Shown: positions 43,749 to 53,690, counted from the first letter of the stretch. The stretch is 64,000 nucleotides of DNA from Prevotella sp. (GCA_017561825.1 JAFZBK010000006.1:1-64000); one strand, 5' to 3'. Made by a program: numbers and translations. Notes: generated from the letters alone by a model not told the origin.

Positions 43749-45001
43749 ATAGTACGCTCGATAATCTCCAGACACATCCTGCTGTTATGGTACGGGCATT
43801 TCCAGAACCCGGCCTTATCATCAGTTACGTTCAGAGATCCGTCGGCATGACGACTCCAATACCACTCTCCGCTCTGGTAGTCAATCAAGTTCTCCTTGAT
43901 ATACTCCCAGCAGCGGAGAGCCTTTTCTAAGGCCTCCTCATCACCGAAATACTGGTAGATATTCAACCAGCCCACCACATTCTCAGCCTGTACCCACCAG
44001 TGTAGGTCATCATCCACATGACCTGTATCCAGGTTGGCCTCGTGGATCATCGCCCCGTTAGGACGCAATCCTTTCTCCGAAGCCTTGGCCACCATCTGTA
44101 CGATGGGCTCCACCTTCTTTAATACCTTTTGGTCGCCGAGCACAAGTGCGGCCTCATGCAGCAGCCATGAACATTCGATGTCATGACCGTAGCTCTCCAG
44201 ATGACCCGCCCCGCGAGTCCAGTCGTTCTCGAAGAAGAGATCCAAATGATGGGTTTCGGGGTTCAGGATGCGGTCGGTGAAGATATCGATCAGGTTGCGG
44301 AGGGATTCTTCAATTCGAGGAGTGAGGAGTGAGGAGTGAGGAGAGAGCACACTATCGCGCAAGGCGCGTAATAAGTTGGTATAAGGCTCAATGATGTGCA
44401 GATGCGTGTTCTGCGATTTCGGATAGTTGGCATCCAGCTCTGACAGACGCATATCCGCTATGGGTTGCCAATCGCGGGTGCAGGCTTCGATATAACCATT
44501 GTTCTCAATGTCAAGGGCGTGCTCTTCAATACACTCGTACAGATCGAGTGCATATTCCAGCGCCTCCCTGTCACCAGTGGCACGCGCATATTCAGTAAGA
44601 CCATAGATGGCGAAGCCAATGGCATAGAACTGCTTCTTGGTGTCGAGCGGGTTACCCTTGTAGTCAACGCTCCAGAACACCCCGCCGTATTCGGCATCGT
44701 AGAAGTGTTCTATCAGATAATCCTTGGCCCTTTGGGCGGCCTCAAGTAATACTTGTTTATCTAGATTAACTAGTGATTCTGGTTTCCCTAGCACCCTATA
44801 AGACGCTGAAAAGGCCCAAAGAATGCGGGCATTCAAAATAGCCCCTTTCTCTGCCTCGGGATGCAGCATGCCGTGACCGTCAATACGACCGTAGAACCCT
44901 CCGTTCTCACGATCAATCATCTTATCCAGCCAGAAGCGCAGGATGTTGCTCTCCAGCACATCCCGCACCTGCTGCTTCAAAGTAACAACCCTTTCGTCCA
45001 T
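43745..45001 (-). CDS. AGE-family epimerase, probable cellobiose/mannobiose 2-epimerase
   Basis: 418 residues. The (alpha/alpha)6-barrel markers of N-acylglucosamine 2-epimerase-like enzymes are present: RFWLDKMIDRENGGFYGRID, LNARILWAFSASYR, NTHLHIIEPYTNLLRAL, SYGHDIECSWLLHEAA and WWVQAENVVGWLN, with His residues at the active site. The neighbouring GH130 and mannanases suggest epimerisation of beta-1,4-mannobiose to mannosyl-glucose. The segment LSPHSSLLTPRIEES (about 219-233) is encoded by a GAGGAGT heptamer array. It follows the GPH transporter gene after 34 bp. Cytoplasmic. Confidence 0.85.
   Translation of the reverse strand: MDERVVTLKQQVRDVLESNILRFWLDKMIDRENGGFYGRIDGHGMLHPEAEKGAILNARILWAFSASYRVLGKPESLVNLDKQVLLEAAQRAKDYLIEHFYDAEYGGVFWSVDYKGNPLDTKKQFYAIGFAIYGLTEYARATGDREALEYALDLYECIEEHALDIENNGYIEACTRDWQPIADMRLSELDANYPKSQNTHLHIIEPYTNLLRALRDSVLSPHSSLLTPRIEESLRNLIDIFTDRILNPETHHLDLFFENDWTRGAGHLESYGHDIECSWLLHEAALVLGDQKVLKKVEPIVQMVAKASEKGLRPNGAMIHEANLDTGHVDDDLHWWVQAENVVGWLNIYQYFGDEEALEKALRCWEYIKENLIDYQSGEWYWSRHADGSLNVTDDKAGFWKCPYHNSRMCLEIIERTI
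44310..44344. repeat. Heptamer array inside the epimerase gene
   Basis: TCAATTC (44310-44316) is followed by GAGGAGT three times and GAGGAGA (44317-44344). All units are 7 bp and lie within the coding sequence, in a part of the protein expected to be a surface loop. Confidence 0.85.
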
Positions 45002-45035
45002 TAATTTTCAATTCTCAATTCCCCGAGGGGCTTCC

Positions 45036-46379
45036 TTACTTCTTAATCGGATACTTCATCGTCAGCAGGATCATGATGATGGCGATGATGGCCGGGAAGA
45101 TCGAGAAGATGGCCCATACCATGTTCTTCACAGCCTCCGGGTTCGTGATGGTCACCACGGTCTCACCCGTCTCAGGATTCGTACCCGAGATAAAGCCGGC
45201 GGCACCGAGCAACAGTGCTACGAGCGAGCCAGAGATGGCTGTACCGAATTTCTGTGCCATCGTACCCGATGAGAAGATCAGTCCTGTGGATGAAGTACCG
45301 TTCTTCTCGGTGGCATAGTCGGCCACGTCAGCATACATCGACCACAACAGTGGAGAGTACAGACCGATACCCACTGAGGTGAGCACCACGATACCGATGA
45401 GCACCCAGATATAAGCGGGATCCTTCGGCATGAAGAAGAAGAGCACGGAGAAAACCACGCAAATCAGGGCAGCCGTCATGAACGCCTTACGTTTCGAACC
45501 CATCCACTGGGTGAACTTAGGCGACAGACCGCCGAAGATCATACAGGTCACCTCACCAAAGGTCATGAACACCGTATAATTGATGATCAGTCCGCTGATG
45601 GTAATCTCCTTACCCAGGATATAATCGAACATATAGGCTGCCACAGCATAGCGGAACCCGTTGAAGAAGTTCGTACAGATACCGATCAGTGTCAGGTAGA
45701 TCCATGGTTTGTTCTTAAACAGGTCGGCAAAGGGCTTGAACGAGAACTTCTCAGCACGCACCGGCTTCAGTCGTTCCTTGGTCAGCAAACCGCAGGCCAG
45801 AGTGCCCGCAGCAGCCAGCACACCGAAGAAGATACCCAGCACCGCATACTGATGCTGCTCTGTGCCACCCACCATCTTCTGCAGGTAGGGGAAGCTGAGC
45901 AGGGTGATGAAGCCCATGGCGTAGGCGCCCACCATACGGAAGGATGAGAACTGGTTCTTCTCATTGTCATCATCGGTCATCACACCCAGCAGTGAGCCAT
46001 AGGGCACATTCACAGCCGTATAGATAGCCATCATGAGCAGGTAGAACGAGTAGGCCCAGATGCGCTTGCCCACAGGACCGAAGTCAGGGGTGTATAGCAG
46101 CAGTGCGAAGATCAGTCCGAAGGGGATGGCACCATAGATGAGCCACGGACGATAAGTACCGAGGCGCGACTGTGTGCGGTCGGCCAAGGAACCCATCAGC
46201 GGGTCGGTGACCACATCGAACATACGGGCGATCAACATGAGCAGGGCCGTGTCGGCCACGGTCAGACCAAAGATGCTGGTGAAGAAAACAGGAAAGGCAA
46301 TCGACATGATCTTCCATGTGATACCACCGGCAGCCGCATCACCAAGTGCGTAGCCGATTTTCTCTTTTAAACTAGCCAT
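45036..46379 (-). CDS. GPH-family sugar:cation symporter
   Basis: 447 residues, 12 predicted membrane helices. The start MASLKEKIGYALGDAAAGG and the loop RMFDVVTDPLMGSLADRTQSRLGTYRPW are hallmarks of the glycoside-pentoside-hexuronide:cation family (MFS fold). It should import mannobiose or related disaccharide across the inner membrane. Its start overlaps the GH130 stop by 8 bases, and the epimerase gene follows. Confidence 0.9.
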   Translation of the reverse strand: MASLKEKIGYALGDAAAGGITWKIMSIAFPVFFTSIFGLTVADTALLMLIARMFDVVTDPLMGSLADRTQSRLGTYRPWLIYGAIPFGLIFALLLYTPDFGPVGKRIWAYSFYLLMMAIYTAVNVPYGSLLGVMTDDDNEKNQFSSFRMVGAYAMGFITLLSFPYLQKMVGGTEQHQYAVLGIFFGVLAAAGTLACGLLTKERLKPVRAEKFSFKPFADLFKNKPWIYLTLIGICTNFFNGFRYAVAAYMFDYILGKEITISGLIINYTVFMTFGEVTCMIFGGLSPKFTQWMGSKRKAFMTAALICVVFSVLFFFMPKDPAYIWVLIGIVVLTSVGIGLYSPLLWSMYADVADYATEKNGTSSTGLIFSSGTMAQKFGTAISGSLVALLLGAAGFISGTNPETGETVVTITNPEAVKNMVWAIFSIFPAIIAIIMILLTMKYPIKK

Positions 46380-47535
46380 TGTTCTTATTTTTTTGAATGA
46401 GTTTCTTGATTGTTTCCACGCTTGAACCGGTTGTCAGACCGTCCTGCGGGGTGTTCATACAGTAGTCGATGAGTCGGTCGATGGTCGAGGTGGCCACATG
46501 CATACGGGTGTCGGCCGTGGCATAGTAGATGAACACCTTCCCGTCGTCATCGGCAATCCAGCCGTTGGCAAAGGCCACGTTCATCACATCGCCCAGGTAC
46601 TCGTCACCCTCAGGTACGAGGAAGTAACCGCCCGGCTGGGCAATCATCTTCGTGGGATCCTCCAGGGCGGTCATATACAAATATAATACGTACCTCAGAC
46701 CGTCAGCCGTGGCCCGCACGCCATGCGCTAAGTGCAGCCATCCCTTCGGTGTCTTGATGGGATGCGGTCCCTCACCGTTCTTCACCTCCGTGATGGTATG
46801 GTAATGACGGGCATTGATGATCTTCTCCTCCTTCACCTCGGCATGGGTGATGTCATCCACCAGTGCCCAGCCGATGCCGCCACCAGAGCCTGTATCGATG
46901 AAGCCATCCTGCGGACGGGTATAGAAAGCGTACTTACCATCCACGAACTCGGGATGAAGCACCACGTTACGCTGCTGACTCTTCGACTTCAGGTCGGGTA
47001 ACCGTTCCCAGTTCTTCAGATCCTTGGTACGCGCAATCCCCGCTGTGGCGGTAGCGGCACTCAGGTTACCAGGTTGCGTGTCGTCATGACGTTCGGCGCA
47101 GAATACTCCGTAGATCCAGCCATCCTCATGCTTGGTTATACGCATGTCGTAGATGTTCGTGGCGGGAATCATGTCCTCGGGCATGGTGATGGGTTCCTCC
47201 CAGAAGCGGAAGTTATCCACACCGTTAGGCGACTCCGCCACGGCGAAGAACGACTTCCTGTCGGCTCCTTCCACACGCACCACCAGCAGGTACTTATCAT
47301 TCCATTTGATGGCACCGCTGTTCATCGTGGCGTTCATCATGATGCGTTGCATCAGATACGGGTTGTCGTGTTCGTTGAAGTCGTACCGCCACTCCAGCGG
47401 CGTATGCTCAGCGGTCAGAATGGGGTACTTCCATTTCTCATAGATCCCATTCCCCCACTCCTTCGCTTCATTCTTCCTGCTCAGCAGCTCCTCATGATGC
47501 TGACGCAGCATCTTCACTCTTTCCTTATATGACAT
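46372..47535 (-). CDS. GH130 phosphorylase, probable 4-O-beta-mannosyl-glucose phosphorylase
   Basis: 387 residues, five-bladed propeller, no signal peptide. GH130 markers: NATMNSGAIKW, VRVEGADRKSFFAVAES with the phosphate-side Arg, NIYDMRITKHEDGWIYGVFCAERHDD with the catalytic Asp, and GPHPIKTPKGWLHLAHGVR. This fits the mannosyl-glucose phosphorylase subgroup, which converts mannosyl-glucose and phosphate to mannose-1-phosphate and glucose. The adjacent epimerase supplies the substrate. An N-terminal helical extension (1-35) is typical of this subgroup. Confidence 0.9.
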   Translation of the reverse strand: MSYKERVKMLRQHHEELLSRKNEAKEWGNGIYEKWKYPILTAEHTPLEWRYDFNEHDNPYLMQRIMMNATMNSGAIKWNDKYLLVVRVEGADRKSFFAVAESPNGVDNFRFWEEPITMPEDMIPATNIYDMRITKHEDGWIYGVFCAERHDDTQPGNLSAATATAGIARTKDLKNWERLPDLKSKSQQRNVVLHPEFVDGKYAFYTRPQDGFIDTGSGGGIGWALVDDITHAEVKEEKIINARHYHTITEVKNGEGPHPIKTPKGWLHLAHGVRATADGLRYVLYLYMTALEDPTKMIAQPGGYFLVPEGDEYLGDVMNVAFANGWIADDDGKVFIYYATADTRMHVATSTIDRLIDYCMNTPQDGLTTGSSVETIKKLIQKNKNNG

Positions 47536-47568
47536 CTTTTATCTTAACTTTATCAATTATATTCTTCC

Positions 47569-47644
47569 CCTCTTTTTCTTTGGCGCAAAGAAAAGAGGCA
47601 AAAGAAACATCCACCCCCACCAAGCCTCCCCCTATATGGGGAGG
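47569..47644. repeat. 76-bp two-hairpin intergenic element, copy 1
   Basis: The hairpin at 47569-47598 has core arms TTTTCTTTG and CAAAGAAAA around GCG, extended by CCTC and GAGG. The segment AAAAGAAACATCCACC follows. A second hairpin, CCTCCCC-CTATAT-GGGGAGG, is at 47625-47644. Copies of exactly the same length and orientation lie at 48957-49032 and 55133-55208. Confidence 0.8.
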
Positions 47645-47742
47645 ATGTAACTGAAAATTGCGGATACCGCCAATTTTCAGACTTTTCAAAGGTAAAATCG
47701 GCCATCCAAGCCCGATTTTGTTGTTTCTCGGCTTACGCCAGA

Positions 47743-47797
47743 CCCTTTGACCGAGTCCCTTTGACCGAGGCCCTTTGACCGAGGCCCTTTGACCTTC
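47743..47797. repeat. 14-bp tandem repeats CCCTTTGACCGAG(T/G)
   Basis: Nearly four units start at 47743, 47757, 47771 and 47785, directly beyond the GH26 stop codon. Related arrays lie after the CE7 gene (about 49125-49165) and the BadF-type gene (55308-55348). Confidence 0.85.
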
Positions 47798-48922
47798 TTA
47801 CTCCTTCCTCGTTGTTATCTCCTCCAGGAACAACGATTTATCAGCAGCATAGAAATCCTTGAAGTACGGGGCATCTGGTTTGGAAGGAGACGGTCCAAAC
47901 CACTCCTCCTTGTAGTTCCGCCATACCAGCAGATAACTGATGGGATGCTTGTCAACCACCGGCTGTAAGGATGAAGTCCACCAGGTTGGATCAGTCAGGT
48001 TCTTCAGTCCGCACTCCGTCAGCGCAGCCACCTTACCATGGTCATCAGCAAACTGACATAGCATCGCAAGGTTCTGGTCCAGCTGTGCCATGAAGTCCTC
48101 TTTGGCTCCCCACTGGTATCCATCGATACCCACCATTCCGATACGGTCGTCACCCGGGTAGCGCTCCAGGTATTTCTCTGCGGTCAGGTCGGCAGCCATG
48201 CCCGGTGAATAAGCCCAGAGCAGGTTGTCGAAGCCATCCGCATTCAACTTATCCTGCAGCATGTTCCACAGAGCCTTGTATTCATCAGCGGTGCAGAGCT
48301 TCTCACCCCACCAGAACCATGAGCCTGTGTTCTCGTGCCAAGGACGGAAGATGATGGGGATCTTCTGTCCGTCAACGGTCTTCAGCGTGGCGAGGAAGTC
48401 ACTCAGTCGCTGCATCCAGGTCTGGAACAGCTCATGCTTGCTTCCTCCAGGCAGGATATTCTTCACCACGGTAGTGTCAGTGACATCCCATGCTGTTCCC
48501 TCCGGGAATTTCTGTCCGGCATTGCCACCTCCCTCGATGGTGGTCAGGGGGTTCCGCGGATGCCAGCTCAGGGTGATAATACCGCCACGCTGGTAGTGGT
48601 TGATCACCTCCTCTGTGATGCGAGTGAACGGTACGCTGTCCAGACTCTTCTCGTCGGCCATCTCGATACCGCCGAGTTCGAAGCCCATCACTGCGGGGTA
48701 ATCGCCGCACACGTTCTTCACATCACTGCTGTCTTTGTCGTATGCCCATGTAAGACCGTACATCGGGTCATCCTGATGACCGAACATATAGCCTTTTTGA
48801 CGGAGCGTATCCAGGCGCTCGAATAACTGCTGAGCCCCTGTTTTCGCTGGCTCAGCATTTTTTGTTGTTGTGCAAGCGAGCAGCGTTAATGCTGTCGTTG
48901 CCATTACCAAATACTTTCTCAT
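47798..48922 (-). CDS. GH26 endo-beta-1,4-mannanase lipoprotein
   Basis: 374 residues. Lipoprotein signal with lipobox LLAC (Cys17). GH26 catalytic residues: acid/base Glu197 in FRPWHENTG and nucleophile Glu303 in ALTECGLKN. SWHPRNPLTTIEGG and the WFWWGE aromatic segment line the subsites. It probably sits at the cell surface and cuts beta-mannan to short oligosaccharides. The last codons and stop lie in a GGAGTAAG-type heptamer. GH130 follows across the 76-bp element; CE7 precedes. Confidence 0.93.
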   Translation of the reverse strand: MRKYLVMATTALTLLACTTTKNAEPAKTGAQQLFERLDTLRQKGYMFGHQDDPMYGLTWAYDKDSSDVKNVCGDYPAVMGFELGGIEMADEKSLDSVPFTRITEEVINHYQRGGIITLSWHPRNPLTTIEGGGNAGQKFPEGTAWDVTDTTVVKNILPGGSKHELFQTWMQRLSDFLATLKTVDGQKIPIIFRPWHENTGSWFWWGEKLCTADEYKALWNMLQDKLNADGFDNLLWAYSPGMAADLTAEKYLERYPGDDRIGMVGIDGYQWGAKEDFMAQLDQNLAMLCQFADDHGKVAALTECGLKNLTDPTWWTSSLQPVVDKHPISYLLVWRNYKEEWFGPSPSKPDAPYFKDFYAADKSLFLEEITTRKE

Positions 48923-48956
48923 ATCTTTATTTTATAATTATCTTAATTTTTCTTCC

Positions 48957-49032
48957 CCTCTTTTTCTCTGGCGCAGAGAAAAGAGGCAAAAGAGACATCC
49001 ACCTACCCCCATCCCCTCCCTATATGGAGGGG
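48957..49032. repeat. 76-bp two-hairpin intergenic element, copy 2
   Basis: The first hairpin (48957-48986) has arms TTTTCTCTG and CAGAGAAAA: relative to copy 1 one T-A pair is replaced by C-G. The second hairpin is CCCCTCC-CTATAT-GGAGGGG (49013-49032), with an unchanged loop and compensated stem. It ends 35 bp upstream of the GH26 start. Confidence 0.8.
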
Positions 49033-49211
49033 CTCAACCGCTCCTACTCGTCGCTCGTACATTAAGGTAAGCTCGCCCCATCAAAGGGGCGGCTTATATT
49101 TCTTATCGGCTTGCGCCGTCCTTTTGACCGTATCCCTTTGACCTTTGACCGAGTCCCTTCGACCCCCTCATTCCACATTTCCCCTCCCTCTTGGAGGGGC
49201 TAGGGGTGGCT

Positions 49212-50558
49212 TCAAATTTTCATCTGCTTCAGCAGCCAAGCCTCCCACTCATCCCACTGCTCCTGGAACCAGAAGTGCCAGGTGGCTTGGTAGGGCGAGA
49301 TCTCCTTCGGCCCCTTCACCGTGTTATACGTAGCCCATGCCGTGGTGGGTGGCACCACATCATCATTGTATCCGAACGAGAACCAGCCGTGCTGTCGTTC
49401 CGTGATCAACCGCGCGAAGTTCACCCCATCATAATACCTCGACACCTCAATCCTCTTGTCTATCATCTCTCCACTTTCATCTTTCATCTTGCCTCTTGCT
49501 TCTTGCTTCTTGCCTCTTGCTTCTTGCTTCTTGCTTCTAAAAAAATAATGTGGCCATCCACACGCAATCCCTTTCAAGGAGTTGGTATGGTCGCATAGTG
49601 CAGCATGCACAGGCGCATAGAAGGTGATGCGTGAGTCAAGACCAGCCGTTGCCAACGACAGGAAACCGCCCTGACTCGATCCCGTCACACCCATCTCCTT
49701 ACCGTTCCACGGTGTGAACTGCTCGATATAGTCAAGCGCACGGATACAACCAATGATCACCCTCTTATAGTAATGCTTGTCACGGTCATCCATATTGAAC
49801 TCCCAATAGCCCGTCAGTGCCCCGTTATAAATATCATCGTACACCTTCTGATCCATCGTCACGGGAATGCCGTGGATACCAATCTCCAAGGTGATAGCCC
49901 CTTGCGAAGCAGTATAGACATCACCCCCATAAGGTCGTACGCCAGCACCAGGCACTCGTAGCAAGGCAGGATATTTCCCCTCTTTTACAGGAACACAAAG
50001 GATACCGTAGGTACGATAGTTTGACTGGATATTATTAAACGATACCTCATAGACATTCACATCCTTGGTACACCGTTCTGGTAGCAGTCGTTTGGTCGGG
50101 TTGAGATCGGTCTTCCGTGCCTCAGCAATCGCCCCTTGCCAGAACTGCTGGAAATCGGCAGGCATCACGGTCGAAGGCTGCAGCTTCTCTGGAGAGAACG
50201 CAGCACCGCAGGCCCCTTTGTAATCCTTTCCGTTTACATGAGCGGTCACGCTGACGCGATAGAATCCCGGTACCTTCATCGTACCTTGATGTTTCATCGT
50301 TCCGTCCTTGAGGATCACATGGGTCTTTTTTACCTCGGGATACATCTCCGGTCCCGCCTCGAAATCCACCAGAGCATTGTCGATCAAGGTACCCGACCGC
50401 AAAACGCTGACCGTAAAATGGCATGTCTCTCCCACCCGATAGGTCCAGTCCTTATGGTCGGGAGTCACCGTCACGGTAATCTCATTACCCCTGATCTGCG
50501 CATGCAGAGGTAACAGGCACATCACGACCCACAAAAAAACAATACTATTCTTCATCAT
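49212..50558 (-). CDS. CE7 (AXE1-type) carbohydrate acetyl esterase
   Basis: 448 residues with a signal peptide (to about LHAQ). Residues 22-125 form an N-terminal beta-sandwich; the alpha/beta-hydrolase domain follows with nucleophile motif GSSQGG, RVPGAGVRPYGGD and the late Asp/His region. CE7 enzymes deacetylate xylan or small acetylated sugars; here acetylated mannan is likely. A 21-residue segment (about KKQEARGKKQEARGKMKDES) is encoded by nine heptamers between the PHYFF and EVSRYYDGVNFARL blocks. A -7 box TACTTTTG (50595-50602, minus strand) may drive it separately. Confidence 0.85.
   Translation of the reverse strand: MMKNSIVFLWVVMCLLPLHAQIRGNEITVTVTPDHKDWTYRVGETCHFTVSVLRSGTLIDNALVDFEAGPEMYPEVKKTHVILKDGTMKHQGTMKVPGFYRVSVTAHVNGKDYKGACGAAFSPEKLQPSTVMPADFQQFWQGAIAEARKTDLNPTKRLLPERCTKDVNVYEVSFNNIQSNYRTYGILCVPVKEGKYPALLRVPGAGVRPYGGDVYTASQGAITLEIGIHGIPVTMDQKVYDDIYNGALTGYWEFNMDDRDKHYYKRVIIGCIRALDYIEQFTPWNGKEMGVTGSSQGGFLSLATAGLDSRITFYAPVHAALCDHTNSLKGIACGWPHYFFRSKKQEARGKKQEARGKMKDESGEMIDKRIEVSRYYDGVNFARLITERQHGWFSFGYNDDVVPPTTAWATYNTVKGPKEISPYQATWHFWFQEQWDEWEAWLLKQMKI
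49474..49536. repeat. Nine-unit heptamer array inside the CE7 gene
   Basis: CTTTCAT occurs twice (49474-49487), then CTTGCCT or CTTGCTT seven times (49488-49536). The total is 63 bp or 21 codons, so the reading frame is preserved. The same GAGGCAA unit recurs between genes near 50690. Confidence 0.92.
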
Positions 50559-50778
50559 TTAGGTTATGTTTGTCTATGTTATTCCAACTGGGTACAAAAG
50601 TACTATTTTTTTCACAGAATCCTTAATACTATTATATCTATTATCAATACTTTGAGCACGATATGTGTTAATATAAGTTAAAGAAACAAGAGGCAAGAGG
50701 CAAGAGAAATGAACTATGATATAGTGCCTTAATCTCTATAGTATTCTCTTACCTCTTGCTTCTCACCTCTAAACAACT

Positions 50779-50806
50779 AAAAGAGCCACCCAAAGGCGGC
50801 TCTTTT
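50779..50806. terminator. Terminator downstream of the X25/SusE-like gene
   Basis: AAAAGAGCCACC and GGCGGCTCTTTT form a stem with a CAAA loop, with A- and T-runs at the ends. It lies 24 bp beyond the stop at 50830, between this gene and CE7. Confidence 0.8.
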
Positions 50807-50829
50807 AAATGCTATAATACAGTTTTCAC

Positions 50830-53631
50830 TTACTTCATCAGCACCTTCTTACCATTCACGATCACGATGCCCTTATAGCTTGCGCCAACCTTCTGGCCAG
50901 AGAGGTTGTAGATAGCACCCTGAGTAGCCTCAGCATTCAGGTAAGAGATACCAGTAGGAGCAGTAACAGTAGCGTTCACTTCCTTGGTCTCCTCGTTGAA
51001 AGAGATAACCACCTTTGAGCCATCCTGATCAACGGTTACCTGGTAGTTGCTGCCAGGATAAGATACGCTCCAGTCGTGATCAACGCGAACCTTGAACTCA
51101 TAATTACCGGCAGCCACATCTTCGATGGTCAGGGTATAGATACCATCCTCACCCTTTGTCATATCGTTGTCAACACTCCAGGAATCACCCTTCAGGGTAC
51201 CGATCACACTATAAGTATGTTCAACAGCTTGTGCGTCACCCGTCTTCACGGTGGTCACAGCAATCTCCTTGGTCTCTGCATTGAATGTTACAGTCACGGT
51301 ATAGATAGCAGTCTCCTCAACGGTGAAGGTGTAGTTGTTCTCAGGATATGCCTCGGTCCATGCATGGTCTTTGGCTACCTTGAACTCATAAGTTACACCC
51401 TTCTCCAAGGTTACCTCTTCCTTCGTTAATGTGTAGATTACTCCATCAGTACTGGTCAAATCATTGGCGGCATCCTCAGGATTCCATGAGCTGCCTACGA
51501 AGTTACCGGCCACGGTCCAAACCTCGATTACGGGAGGAGCCTGTGATGAAGTAGCAGTTGCAGTAATCTCCTTAGTCTCTTCGTTGAAGGTAATGGTCAC
51601 TGTAGAACCATCCTGTTCAACAGCAAGTTGATAGTTGCTTTCGGGATAAGATACGCTCCAGTCATGATCAACTCGAACCTTGAACTCATAGTTGCCGGCA
51701 GCCACATTCTCAAAGGTTACGGTATAGAGACCATCCTCACCCTTAGTCATGTCATTGTCGATACTCCAGCTGTCGCCACCAAAAGTACCCATCACGCTAT
51801 AGGCATGCTCCACACCCTGAGCATCACCCGTTTTCACGGTAGTTACGGTAATCTCCTGCGTCTCAGGATTGAAAGTAACAGTTACGGTGTAGATAGCTGT
51901 CTCCTCCACAGTGAACGTATAGTTACTGCTTGGATAAGCCTCTGTCCATGCGTGGTTCTTGGCCACCTTGAACTCATAGGTCACACCCTTCTCAAGGGTT
52001 ACATCCGTCTTCACGAGTTTATAGAGGCCATCCTCCGAGGCCATGTCGTTGGCGGCATCCTCAGGATTCCAAGAACTGCCTACGAAGTTACCTGCAACGG
52101 TCCAAGTTGCTTCAGGAAGAACCTCTACATCACCTGTCTTCTCGGTGGTAACAACTATCTCCTTGGTCTCTGCATTGAATGTTACAGTCACGGTATAGAT
52201 AGCTGTCTCCTCCACGCTGAACGTATAGTTCTCCTCTGGATAAGCCTCATCCCATGCATGGTCTTTTGCCACCTTGAGTTCATAGCTTACTCCCTTTTCA
52301 AGGGTTACTTCCGTCTTCACGAGTTTATAAACACCATCCTCCAAGGTCATGTCGTTGGCTTCATCCTCCGGTTTCCACTGATTGCTAAGGAAGTTACCTG
52401 CAACAGTCCATGTAGCTTCAGGAGCGGGAGGACCGGCAGCTATCTTCTCTGCTAGAGCCCAGTCTTCATCTGTAGCCATATCCTTATCAATACTCATCTC
52501 GATATTGTCGAAGTAGAAGGTGGTTGCAAGTTCAGTATTCTCATTCAAGTTGAACGCAATTGTCTGAGCAGTACCTCCTCCAGAAGCTTCTGCAGAAACA
52601 ATGACCTCTTTCTCAAAGGTCTGCCACTCTGGAGTGAAACCAATCTCATTTCCACTCCATCCGGATAGACCTGGACCACGATAATCAATGTAATCACCAG
52701 GAAGGGCATGCCATTGTGAGGAAACGGTAGCAGGATCGTCAGACCTGTAATCAAACTTGATCTTCACATGCTCACCTTCTTGGAACTTATGAGTGGTGGT
52801 GATAAAGAACTGGGTGTCCCATCCGTATGTGGCATCTGCCACGCTATGAACAGCTACACCACGTGTATAATTTACACCCACACCGTTCTCGATACATGGA
52901 TTGTCATACTTACCAACTTCACGTCCCACAAAGCTGAATACGTTATCAATCTTACCAGGTCCATTCTCAGTATCTCTCCACTGATCCACTTTAATGAAAC
53001 CAAAGTCTGCATCTGCCTCACTGTCACCGTTTATCACCAAATTCAGCCATTCAATTTCTTTGGGAACTTCTAATGCTACATAAATATTATCAAAGTAATA
53101 GGTAACATCAGCATCGCGAACCTTGGAAAGGTTAAAAGCGATAGACTTCAAACCATTACCGCCATTTCCTGTAGCCATGCTGGCATCTACTGTAACGGTT
53201 TTTTCATATGTCTGCCATTCTGTAGTAAAATTCGGCGAACCAATAGCGGCCCAATGCTGATAATCACCAGGATTACCATGTGACTGTGTGTCTGCAGTAG
53301 CATCCTGAGAAGCCTTATAATCGAATGAGACACTGATTCTGTCACCCTCAACCAATGGCTCATCAAACACAATCCAGAACTGGGTATCCCAGTCATTGAC
53401 AGCACCGGCAGGTGATACCACCTGAATACCACGGGATCCATCCACACCTACTCCATCTGTAATAATAGAGTTAATTACTTGACCAGCAAATTCACCGCCA
53501 GCCTCCTTGGTAACGAAGTTCTTATTCTCCGTACCTTCCAAATCACTGTTTTCAATCAGCTGTATCCACCGCTGAGCCGACATCGTCACAGCGAACAAAG
53601 ACATTGCAAATAAAGTTAATAATTTCTTCAT
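50830..53631 (-). CDS. Surface glycan-binding protein with five X25/SusE-like repeats
   Basis: 933 residues with a signal peptide (MKKLLTLFAMSLFAVTMSAQ). Two CBM-like jelly rolls (about 22-215 and 220-415) share WDTQFWI/FFI and YYFDNIYV/FYFDNIEM blocks. Five modules of about 95 residues follow, each with WTVAGNF or YSVMGTF, EFKVAKDHAW...AYPxxNYTF and TVTVTFN. They alternate in two subtypes: modules 1, 2 and 4 against 3 and 5. The pattern resembles the X25 modules of amylopullulanases and SusE/F starch-binding domains. No catalytic residues are seen. The C-terminus (AIYNLSGQKV, GIVIVNGKKVLMK) is a Bacteroidota tail. Likely a surface binder for mannan or an alpha-glucan; it lies between GH5 and CE7 with its own promoter. 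Confidence 0.75.
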   Translation of the reverse strand: MKKLLTLFAMSLFAVTMSAQRWIQLIENSDLEGTENKNFVTKEAGGEFAGQVINSIITDGVGVDGSRGIQVVSPAGAVNDWDTQFWIVFDEPLVEGDRISVSFDYKASQDATADTQSHGNPGDYQHWAAIGSPNFTTEWQTYEKTVTVDASMATGNGGNGLKSIAFNLSKVRDADVTYYFDNIYVALEVPKEIEWLNLVINGDSEADADFGFIKVDQWRDTENGPGKIDNVFSFVGREVGKYDNPCIENGVGVNYTRGVAVHSVADATYGWDTQFFITTTHKFQEGEHVKIKFDYRSDDPATVSSQWHALPGDYIDYRGPGLSGWSGNEIGFTPEWQTFEKEVIVSAEASGGGTAQTIAFNLNENTELATTFYFDNIEMSIDKDMATDEDWALAEKIAAGPPAPEATWTVAGNFLSNQWKPEDEANDMTLEDGVYKLVKTEVTLEKGVSYELKVAKDHAWDEAYPEENYTFSVEETAIYTVTVTFNAETKEIVVTTEKTGDVEVLPEATWTVAGNFVGSSWNPEDAANDMASEDGLYKLVKTDVTLEKGVTYEFKVAKNHAWTEAYPSSNYTFTVEETAIYTVTVTFNPETQEITVTTVKTGDAQGVEHAYSVMGTFGGDSWSIDNDMTKGEDGLYTVTFENVAAGNYEFKVRVDHDWSVSYPESNYQLAVEQDGSTVTITFNEETKEITATATSSQAPPVIEVWTVAGNFVGSSWNPEDAANDLTSTDGVIYTLTKEEVTLEKGVTYEFKVAKDHAWTEAYPENNYTFTVEETAIYTVTVTFNAETKEIAVTTVKTGDAQAVEHTYSVIGTLKGDSWSVDNDMTKGEDGIYTLTIEDVAAGNYEFKVRVDHDWSVSYPGSNYQVTVDQDGSKVVISFNEETKEVNATVTAPTGISYLNAEATQGAIYNLSGQKVGASYKGIVIVNGKKVLMK

Positions 53632-53690
53632 AAGCTTTTGTTTTAGATTAATAATAATATAAAAATAGGTAAAAGTTACTATAGTTTTTG

